DNA from: CALAED01 sp937891035
Lineage (GTDB): Bacteria > Actinomycetota > Actinomycetes > Streptosporangiales > Streptosporangiaceae
Direction: 5' to 3'
Length of the DNA: 23,914 bases
Assembly: GCA_035642125.1 (NCBI GenBank)
Contig: DASQSZ010000115.1
Span: 1 to 23,914 of the forward strand
In this document: positions 15,049-20,352 of the stretch, piece by piece
Position numbering within the stretch: the first letter of the stretch is position 1
Layout: the number at the start of each line of letters is the position of its first letter
Position numbers and translations under genes: made by a program
The notes under the pieces: generated by a model
Seen by the model: only the letters and a program-made list of their open reading frames with translations
Databases searched by the model: none
What the model was told of the DNA's origin: nothing

Positions 15049-15801
15049 TTACTCCCTGTCGCGTCGGAACACCAGAGTCGTACGGCCGAGTGAAATGCGC
15101 GCGCCGTCTGCAAGTGTGACGCGCCGGACGGGCTGCCCGTTCACGAAAGTGCCGTTCGTCGACCCTAGGTCCACCAAAACGATCTCGGGGCCTTCGATGC
15201 GGATTTCGGCATGATGTCGCGAAACCCCAGGATCGACCAGACGCAGATCGCAGTCCGTGCCGCGGCCGAGCAACGTCACCGGCGTGTTGATCTCGTACGG
15301 CCGCTGCATGCCGCCCGCGCCCTCCGCGGACGAGGTCACCACAAGTCGCGGCGCCCCGCCGAACGCGTCTCGCCGCCCCGGCGGCACGTCGCTGGTGGGC
15401 TGGCGGATCTCGCCGCCTTCGACCGTCGAGCCGCGGATAACGCCGGAGCGGATCCGGAACATGCCGACCGCGAGATCCGGCGCGTTCTCGAACCGCACCC
15501 GCACCGGACCGACGAACGAATAGCCCTGCTCCTTCGCGTAGTCGCGGGCAAGGATCGCCAGCTCCTGGCCGAGTTGGTCGGCGTAGACCGCCAGCCGCTG
15601 ACCGTCGGCCTCGGAGATCTCGACCACGAAGTCGTTCGGGACAAGCGTGCGGCCCTGGGCGACGATCGCGGCCCGCTCATTCATCTCGCGTTGGACAGCG
15701 CCGCCCACCTCCAGTGGCTGAAGGTCGGACTTGAACGTCCGGGCGAAGGCACCCTCGACCATGCCTTCGAGGCGTCGCTCGAAGCGCTGTAGAACACCCA
15801 C
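15049..15801 (-). CDS. fhaA: FHA-domain protein FhaA with DUF3662 N-terminal domain
   Basis: A 250-aa cytoplasmic protein. Residues 1-120 form the DUF3662 domain (begins MGVLQRFERRLEGMVEGAF), and about 165-248 form an FHA domain with R180 (LLGR), S194-R-H-H197 and N216 (GSTNGTF). In M. tuberculosis FhaA binds phosphorylated PknB and the MviN pseudokinase domain. Here the linker is short (about 45 residues) compared with the long one of M. tuberculosis. The GTG at 15801 is chosen because GGGAGG (complement of 15807-15812) lies 5 nt upstream. It is first in the operon and divergent from tRNA-Leu. Confidence 0.95.
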   Translation of the reverse strand: MGVLQRFERRLEGMVEGAFARTFKSDLQPLEVGGAVQREMNERAAIVAQGRTLVPNDFVVEISEADGQRLAVYADQLGQELAILARDYAKEQGYSFVGPVRVRFENAPDLAVGMFRIRSGVIRGSTVEGGEIRQPTSDVPPGRRDAFGGAPRLVVTSSAEGAGGMQRPYEINTPVTLLGRGTDCDLRLVDPGVSRHHAEIRIEGPEIVLVDLGSTNGTFVNGQPVRRVTLADGARISLGRTTLVFRRDRE

Positions 15802-15910
15802 GGGCACCTCCCTTCTCCACTGCCTAGACGATCGTATCCACGAACGGGTTCGCGGACGCATTCGCGTTCCTGGCCACCGCCTGCCCCGTGCTAACCTTTC
15901 CACGCGCCCA
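15802..15910. promoter_or_regulatory. Divergent promoter region of the fhaA operon and tRNA-Leu
   Basis: This 109-nt gap must hold the promoters for the seven-gene minus-strand operon and for the tRNA. On the plus strand TTCCTG (15867-15872) and TAACCT (15892-15897), 19 nt apart, could be -35 and -10 of the tRNA promoter. On the minus strand TACGAT at about 15832-15837 is a weak -10 candidate. All are unproven. Confidence 0.35.
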
Positions 15911-15993
15911 GGGCGGGTGGCGGAACGGCAGACGCGCACGGTTCAGGTCCGTGTGTCCGCAAGGACGTGAGGGTTCAAATCCCTCCTCGCCCA
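15911..15993 (+). tRNA. tRNA-Leu (anticodon CAG)
   Basis: An 83-nt class II tRNA. The acceptor stem GGGCGGG pairs with CTCGCCC (15986-15992, one G-U). The anticodon stem CACGG/CCGTG encloses loop TTCAGGT with CAG at 15944-15946. A long variable arm (TGTCCGCAAGGACGT) follows, typical of Leu. The T arm is GAGGG-TTCAAAT-CCCTC. The discriminator base is A15993 and CCA is not encoded. A tRNA-Leu beside fhaA is a conserved actinobacterial arrangement. Confidence 0.96.
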
Positions 15994-16060
15994 CGAATTG
16001 CCTAGGGTCAGTGTGCTCGGAGGGAAAGCCTCCTCACCACTGGCCCTTCGTCGTATTTAC

Positions 16061-16118
16061 CCGGGGGGACGACCCCCCGGACCCCCCGGGGTGGGGCTTC
16101 GCCCCACACCCCCCGGGG
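16061..16118 (+). terminator. Two consecutive GC-rich hairpins downstream of tRNA-Leu
   Basis: Hairpin 1 is CCGGGGGG (16061-16068), loop ACGA, CCCCCCGG (16073-16080). Hairpin 2 has inner stem GTGGGGC/GCCCCAC (16091-16097, 16101-16107, loop TTC) and an outer CCCCGGGG/CCCCGGGG pairing (16084-16091, 16111-16118). There is no T-run. They probably end tRNA transcription. The second resembles a GTGGGGCTTCGCCCCAC element that recurs in many actinobacterial intergenic regions, from memory. Confidence 0.65.
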
Positions 16119-16362
16119 CCGTACGAACCCCGAAGCCTTGCGAACCTCGGGACGTTACGAATCTTGGGTTGGTTGGCCACACGCTCGGACATGCGGATCT
16201 GACTGCCCCACATGCCTGATGTATGCGGATCTCTCAGTGTTTCACGTCTTAATTATCCGCGACATAAGTCTTACGTCTGTACTAACAGGTGATCCTTGTC
16301 GAGGTGGGGGACGACGGCAGGCGTCTGGACAGGCCTTGGGGCGGCTTTGGGAGAATGTGGGT
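16119..16362 (+). promoter_or_regulatory. Non-coding stretch upstream of tenA with a locally AT-richer segment
   Basis: Nothing here looks coding. Between about 16221 and 16290 the base composition is clearly more AT-rich than the surroundings, with TTAATTAT and ACATAAGTC. ATGCGGATCT is repeated exactly at 16191-16200 and 16223-16232, and GCGGAT is answered by ATCCGC at 16255-16260. This probably holds the tenA promoter and perhaps an operator, but no clear -35/-10 pair can be assigned. Confidence 0.35.
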
Positions 16363-16968
16363 ATGGAGCTTGCGGCGCGGCTGGAGGAGATCGGACGACC
16401 GCTGGTCGAGGAGCAGGTGCGGCATCCGACCGTGGCGGGGATCCGGCGCGGCGATCTGGATCCGGCGGTGTTCCGGGCATGGCTGGAGCAGGACTACCTC
16501 TTTCTCCTGGACTATGTACGGGTGTTCGCGCGGCTGGCGTGGCAGGCGCCGGCGGAGCACCTGGGCGACCTGGTCGATCTGGCCCATTCGACGTTCCATG
16601 AGGAGCTGTCGCTGCATCGGTCGCTGGCCGCCGAGTTCGGCGCCGATCTGGAGGGGGCGGCGAAGGGGGCGCCATGCGCGGCGTACACGGCGTTTCTGCT
16701 CGAGTCGGCCGCGGTCTACGGAGATGGGCTGGCCGCGCTCTATCCGTGCATGTGGGGGTATTCGACGTTGGGCGCGATCTTGGCGGAGTGCCCGCCGGCT
16801 GAGCCGCGCTACCGGAGATGGGTCGAGACGTACTCCGATCCCGGGTTCGCCGAGTTGAGCAAGCGGTGCGCCCAGATGCTGGACGAGGCGGCGCCCGATC
16901 CGGGACGGGCGGAGCGCTTGTTCCTCGAAGGGATGCGGCACGAGCTCGCCTTCTGGGACGTGGGTTAG
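16363..16968 (+). CDS. tenA: TenA-family aminopyrimidine aminohydrolase (thiaminase II)
   Basis: A 201-aa all-helical protein of the TenA/THI-4 family, which hydrolyses 4-amino-5-aminomethyl-2-methylpyrimidine (a thiamine breakdown product) to HMP, or thiamine itself. Key residues known from B. subtilis TenA are in place: D44 (LEQDY), the nucleophile C129 (YPCMWGYS), Y108 (AAYTAF), Y157 (ETYSD) and E194 (RHELAFWD). It belongs to the Cys-containing TenA_C type. The ATG at 16363 is chosen because GGGAG lies 9 nt upstream and it gives the family's usual length; the frame is open further upstream but without protein-like sequence. A TPP-riboswitch permease gene lies 2 kb downstream. Confidence 0.9.
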   Translation: MELAARLEEIGRPLVEEQVRHPTVAGIRRGDLDPAVFRAWLEQDYLFLLDYVRVFARLAWQAPAEHLGDLVDLAHSTFHEELSLHRSLAAEFGADLEGAAKGAPCAAYTAFLLESAAVYGDGLAALYPCMWGYSTLGAILAECPPAEPRYRRWVETYSDPGFAELSKRCAQMLDEAAPDPGRAERLFLEGMRHELAFWDVG

Positions 16969-16979
16969 ACCAGCCCTGG

Positions 16980-17019
16980 TTGTCCACAGGACCGGCGTTT
17001 TCCACAGGGGTTTTCCACA
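16980..17019 (+). promoter_or_regulatory. Cluster of three DnaA-box-like sites
   Basis: TTGTCCACA (16980-16988), TTTTCCACA (16998-17006) and TTTTCCACA (17011-17019) lie in the same orientation, each followed by GG. The first equals the preferred actinobacterial DnaA box; the other two differ at one position. They fill the 88-nt gap between tenA and the DNA glycosylase gene and end 38 nt before its ATG, where a promoter would be expected. Confidence 0.6.
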
Positions 17020-17056
17020 GGGTGCCGAGCTGGGAGTTTGCCGCATACTGGAGAAC

Positions 17057-17917
17057 ATGCCTGAGCTACCTGAGGTGGAAGCGCTCGCGGCGTTCCTGCG
17101 GGGGCGGGCGGTGGGCCATGCGGTCGCGCGGGTCGACGTGCTGGCGATCTCCGCGCTGAAAACATATGACCCGCCGGTGACCGCGTTCGGCGGGCTGACG
17201 GTCTCCGGGGTGGGGCGGCACGGCAAGTTCCTCGATGTGGACATCGACGGGCTGCACATGGTCATCCATCTGGCGCGAGCCGGCTGGCTGCGCTGGCGCG
17301 ACGAGCTTCCGGTCAAGCCGGCGCGTCCGGGCAAGGGGCCGCTGGCGCTGCGCCTGCACCTGGACGACGGGTCGGGGTTCGACCTGACCGAGGCCGGCAC
17401 CAAAAAGGGCCTGGCCGTCTATGTGGTGCGCGATCCGGCCGAGGTGCCCGGGGTCGCGGCGCTCGGGCCCGACCCGCTGGCGGAGGAGTTCACGCCGGCC
17501 GCGTTGCGGCAGATCATCGGTGGGCGCCGTACGCAGATCAAGGGGTTGTTGCGAGATCAGAAGGTGATCGGCGGCATCGGCAACGCCTACTCCGACGAGG
17601 TGCTCCACGTGGCCAAGATGTCGCCGTTCAAGATCGCGGCGACGCTGACCGACAACGATGTCGCGGTGTTGCACGACGCGATCGTCACGACGCTGCGCGA
17701 CGCCGTGCAACGATCGAGCGGGCTGGCGGCCGGCGACCTCAAGGCCGAAAAGAAGCTCGGGCTGCGGGTGCACGGGCGCGCCGGCGAAAAATGCCCGGTC
17801 TGCGGCGACACCGTCAAAGAGGTGTCCTTCGCCGACTCGGCCCTCCAGTACTGCCCGACGTGTCAGACGGGGGGCAAGCCACTCGCCGACCGCCGCCTGT
17901 CTCGCCTGCTCAAATAG
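17057..17917 (+). CDS. Fpg/Nei-family DNA glycosylase/AP lyase
   Basis: A 286-aa base-excision-repair enzyme. The N-terminus MPELPEVE gives the catalytic P2 and E3 after Met removal, K57 (GRHGKF) matches the conserved Lys, and the helix-two-turn-helix region contains GGIGNAYSDEVL (172-183). The C-terminal zinc finger is C246-x2-C249-x16-C266-x2-C269. The sequence before the third Cys is DSALQYC where classic Fpg has QRATFYC, so the DNA-contacting Arg is Ser. A tail of 17 residues follows the finger. Substrate (8-oxoguanine versus oxidised pyrimidines) cannot be assigned, so no symbol is given. The ATG has GGAG 4-5 nt upstream. It converges on the SSI-like gene with a 6-nt gap. Confidence 0.92.
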   Translation: MPELPEVEALAAFLRGRAVGHAVARVDVLAISALKTYDPPVTAFGGLTVSGVGRHGKFLDVDIDGLHMVIHLARAGWLRWRDELPVKPARPGKGPLALRLHLDDGSGFDLTEAGTKKGLAVYVVRDPAEVPGVAALGPDPLAEEFTPAALRQIIGGRRTQIKGLLRDQKVIGGIGNAYSDEVLHVAKMSPFKIAATLTDNDVAVLHDAIVTTLRDAVQRSSGLAAGDLKAEKKLGLRVHGRAGEKCPVCGDTVKEVSFADSALQYCPTCQTGGKPLADRRLSRLLK

Positions 17918-17923
17918 CAGGCC

Positions 17924-18391
17924 TCACGCGGAAGGGGCCTTGCCGAGGACCTTGCCGAGGTCGGACCAGCGTTCGATCTCGCAGCCGTTCTTGCGAGTGA
18001 ACGTGGCGTCGACCGTCTTGCCCTGCCAGGTGCCCTTGACGGTGGCCACCTGCGGGCCGCCGTAGATCTGGGTGCACATCTGGCCGGTGGCGGTGGGGGC
18101 GAACGGGTCCTTGGACTGCTTCTTGGCCGCGGCGAGAGCCGCGCAGGCCGCCTGCGCGTCGGGGTGGTTGCCGCCGACGGGATCGCAGGTGAGCTTCCAG
18201 GTCGTGGCCGCCGCCGACGGCGCGCCCCGGACCGCCACCGTGAGGTCGGTCTGCGGCGCCGTTCCAGGTCGGACGACGCCGGAGCCCGTGGGTGTCGCGG
18301 CCGAGTTGCCGGATTGCTGGGAGCCGCATCCGGCCAGCGCGAGTGCGGCGGCCAGACCCGGTATCGTCAAAAAGTGCATCCGATACCTCAT
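17924..18391 (-). CDS. SSI-like (subtilisin inhibitor family I16) protease inhibitor, lipoprotein
   Basis: A 155-aa secreted protein. Residues 1-22 form a signal peptide with lipobox LAGC (C22), so it should be lipid-anchored outside the membrane. A Ser/Thr/Gly-rich spacer (23-60) precedes a domain like Streptomyces subtilisin inhibitor: TWKLTCDP, QMCTQIYGGP, VKGTWQGKTVDATF and NGCEIERW. The four cysteines C69, C83, C106 and C137 match the two SSI disulfides. The reactive-site loop reads C-T-Q-I-Y, so P1 would be Q108 where SSI has Met. The ATG at 18391 gives a charged n-region (MRYR). An ATG at 18379 has a better Shine-Dalgarno (GAGG), and a GTG at 18418 is also open. Confidence 0.8.
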   Translation of the reverse strand: MRYRMHFLTIPGLAAALALAGCGSQQSGNSAATPTGSGVVRPGTAPQTDLTVAVRGAPSAAATTWKLTCDPVGGNHPDAQAACAALAAAKKQSKDPFAPTATGQMCTQIYGGPQVATVKGTWQGKTVDATFTRKNGCEIERWSDLGKVLGKAPSA

Positions 18392-18419
18392 ATGAGGTTC
18401 GACGTGACGGTGTGTCACG
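18385..18419. promoter_or_regulatory. Two perfect dyads in the divergent SSI-like / rhodanese gap
   Basis: ACCTCATATGAGGT (18385-18398) is a perfect 14-bp palindrome over the start codon of the SSI-like gene. CGTGAC-N5-GTCACG (18403-18419) is a second perfect dyad next to it. Both lie in or at the edge of the 46-nt gap between divergent starts (18391 and 18438), a place where operators are common. No regulator can be named. Confidence 0.45.
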
Positions 18420-18437
18420 CGGTTCCATGGGGTTGTG

Positions 18438-18773
18438 ATGATTTTCGGCGAAGAGGTGCCCGCGGTCGACGCGGCCGCCGTGCCCGACGATGCCTATCTC
18501 CTTGATGTGCGGGAGCCGGACGAATGGGGGGCGGGGCACATCCCGACCGCCGTCCACATCCCGATGGGTCAGCTCAGTGAGCGCGCCGGTGAGATCCCGC
18601 GCGACGCCGACGTCTATGTCGTCTGCCGGTCCGGGGCGCGCTCGGCGCAGGTCACGGTCGCGCTCAACAACGCGGGCTGGCAGGCCAGGAACGTCGATGG
18701 CGGGATGCAACGCTGGGCGGAGGCGGCCAAACCAATGGTGAGCGAGACCGGCGATCCGCCCTTTGTCGCATAA
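18438..18773 (+). CDS. Rhodanese-like domain protein (single-domain sulfurtransferase)
   Basis: A 111-aa cytoplasmic protein consisting of one rhodanese domain. Family motifs are LLDVREPDEWGAGHIPTAVHIP (21-42 region), the active-site loop C63-R-S-G-A-R-S, and GWQARNVDGGMQRW. It should carry a persulfide on C63 and move sulfur to an acceptor, or serve in thiol handling. The partner is unknown. The ATG at 18438 has GGGG 6 nt upstream, and the GTG just before it is an alternative. It is divergent from the SSI-like gene and 48 nt upstream of the TPP riboswitch. A sulfur carrier role in thiamine synthesis is possible but unsupported. Confidence 0.9.
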   Translation: MIFGEEVPAVDAAAVPDDAYLLDVREPDEWGAGHIPTAVHIPMGQLSERAGEIPRDADVYVVCRSGARSAQVTVALNNAGWQARNVDGGMQRWAEAAKPMVSETGDPPFVA

Positions 18774-18821
18774 GGAGTGAAACGAGCCGCGTCTGGGTAA
18801 CATCTCGGCCGATAAACGGAG

Positions 18822-18915
18822 TCCCGCGGGAGCTCGGGCGCACTCGGGCTGAGAGGGCGGCAATGATCGCGCCGCCGACCGCATGAACCTGACCGGGTAA
18901 TGCCGGCGTAGGGAG
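18822..18915 (+). ncRNA. TPP riboswitch (THI element)
   Basis: The conserved core is clear: GGCTGAGAG (18847-18855), a variable GGCGGC/GCCGCC stem, GACCGCATGAACCTGACC, and the run GGGTAATGCCGGCGTAGGGA to 18914. P2 can form from GCGG (18826-18829) and CCGC (18879-18882). P1 can form from TCCC (18822-18825) and GGGA (18911-18914). That GGGAG is also the Shine-Dalgarno of the permease, 6 nt from its ATG, so ligand binding should close the ribosome-binding site directly. A GATAAA at 18811-18816 is a weak -10 candidate. Confidence 0.95.
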
Positions 18916-18921
18916 CGTGCG

Positions 18922-20277
18922 ATGACCACCGGTCTGGACCAGCCTAAGGACGAAGCCCCCTACACCCTGGACCAGCCGGCGCCGAAGGTTTTGAGTTTTT
19001 GGGACCAGAGTGCCTTCTGGGCCAACCTCGGCGTCAGCCTGCTGGCGTTCTCCGGCGCGTACACCGTGCTCGCGCCGGACGACAACAACAACCCGCAGTT
19101 GTCCATCCTGGCCGGCATCGTCGCGATGACGGCGGGGACCATCATCGGCGGGCTGATGCTCGGCCTCGCCGCGGTGCCGGGCGCGCGCACGGGCGCGCCC
19201 GCGATGGTGTTACTGCGCGGTCTGTTCGGCACCCGCCTTTCGTACGTGCCGACCTTCCTCAACATCGCCCAGCTCATCGGCTGGGGGACGTTCGAGCTCA
19301 TCGTGATCGCGGATGCGACCAGGATGCTGCTGGACGGCGGGCCGCGCTGGCTGTACGTGATCATCGCCGCCGTGCTCACGACGCTGCTGACGATTTGGCC
19401 GCTCGGCTCGGTCAGGATGCTGCGCCGGTTCGTCACCGGCGCCGTCGTGATCGCTCTCGTCTATTTCTATGTGCAGTTCATCCGGGCCGGGATCCCCGAC
19501 CTGGGTGAGGGCTCGTGGAGCAAGTTCTGGATCGGCGCGGACGCGGCGCTGGCCGTGTCGATCTCGTGGGTGCCGCTGGCCGCGGACTACACCCGGCACT
19601 CGCGTTCGACCAAGGCGGCGTTCGGTGCGGCGAGTGTCTCGTACACGGCGACGCAGATCGTGGCGTACGTGCTAGGGCTGTTCGCGCTGGCGCTGGCCGC
19701 GCGCGGGGGGACGGACGACGCCTACCAGCCGTTCCAGGCCGTGACGCTGGGAGCGCTGTTCTTCGCTGTCTTGGTGCTGCGCGAAGTGGATCAGTCGTTC
19801 GCCGACAACTACTCCACCGCGGTCTCGATCCAAAACCTCGCGCCGCGGGCCGACCGCAGGGTGTTGACCGTGCTGCTCGGCGGGCTGACCGCCGGGCTGG
19901 CGCTGGTACTCAACATCGACAACTACTTCGGGTTCCTTGGCCTGATCGGGTCGGTGTTCGTGCCGATGCTCGGCGTGCTCGCGGTCGACTTCTTCGTGCT
20001 CGGGCGGGGCAGGGACTGGAACGTCTCGGCGGCCGCGCCCTCTCGGTGGGGGATGATCACCGCGTGGGGGGCCGGCTTCGTCGTATACCAGTTGATCAAT
20101 CCGGGCGACGCGGGGCGCTGGACGGACTTTTGGATCGACCTACAAGGCCGGCTGCACTTCACCCCGGCTACTTGGATGAGCGCGTCCTTGCTGTCCTTCG
20201 TGATCGCGGGACTGGCCGCCTACGTCATCGGAACGGTCGGGGCCCGGTCGCCTGACCCGGCGAAATCTTCTGTGTGA
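18922..20277 (+). CDS. cytX: NCS1-family permease, CytX-like, probable HMP/thiamine-precursor transporter
   Basis: A 451-aa membrane transporter of the nucleobase:cation symporter-1 family with about 12 membrane spans. The N-terminal WDQSAFWANLGVSLLAFSGA and the later ISWVPLAADYTRHS are typical of the family's first span and the central substrate-site region. NCS1 members carry cytosine, purines or related rings. Control by a TPP riboswitch points to the CytX group, predicted to import hydroxymethylpyrimidine. The ATG at 18922 is fixed by GGGAG at 18911-18915 in the riboswitch. TenA encoded nearby makes HMP from salvaged pyrimidines, which fits. The substrate remains inference. Confidence 0.85.
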   Translation: MTTGLDQPKDEAPYTLDQPAPKVLSFWDQSAFWANLGVSLLAFSGAYTVLAPDDNNNPQLSILAGIVAMTAGTIIGGLMLGLAAVPGARTGAPAMVLLRGLFGTRLSYVPTFLNIAQLIGWGTFELIVIADATRMLLDGGPRWLYVIIAAVLTTLLTIWPLGSVRMLRRFVTGAVVIALVYFYVQFIRAGIPDLGEGSWSKFWIGADAALAVSISWVPLAADYTRHSRSTKAAFGAASVSYTATQIVAYVLGLFALALAARGGTDDAYQPFQAVTLGALFFAVLVLREVDQSFADNYSTAVSIQNLAPRADRRVLTVLLGGLTAGLALVLNIDNYFGFLGLIGSVFVPMLGVLAVDFFVLGRGRDWNVSAAAPSRWGMITAWGAGFVVYQLINPGDAGRWTDFWIDLQGRLHFTPATWMSASLLSFVIAGLAAYVIGTVGARSPDPAKSSV

Positions 20278-20307
20278 TCGTTTTAGTCAGTGTAAAAGTT
20301 CCCAGGC

Positions 20308-20334
20308 AAGAGCCGGTTCTTGACCGCATGCGGT
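20308..20334 (+). promoter_or_regulatory. Palindromes upstream of the histidine kinase gene
   Basis: AAGAGCCGGTTCTT (20308-20321) is an imperfect palindrome. ACCGCATGCGGT (20323-20334) is a perfect 12-bp one directly after it. They lie in the 75-nt gap after the permease and end 18 nt before the kinase ATG. They may be operator sites or a small hairpin. Confidence 0.35.
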
Positions 20335-20352
20335 TGGGTTTCCGATGGCACG

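Noticed and set aside
16980..17019. Replication origin
   Set aside because: Three boxes only, no dnaA, dnaN or gyrB nearby, and no AT-rich unwinding region next to them. A regulatory cluster is the more modest reading.
18403..18419. Crp-type site reading of the GTGAC-N5-GTCAC dyad
   Set aside because: The spacing does not match the actinobacterial Crp pattern GTG-N6-GNCAC, so only an unnamed dyad is reported.
18777..18800. Tiny ORF (GTG AAA CGA ... TAA) with AAGGAG upstream, between the rhodanese gene and the riboswitch
   Set aside because: Only seven codons, no recognised leader-peptide function, and the riboswitch explains the control. Probably chance.
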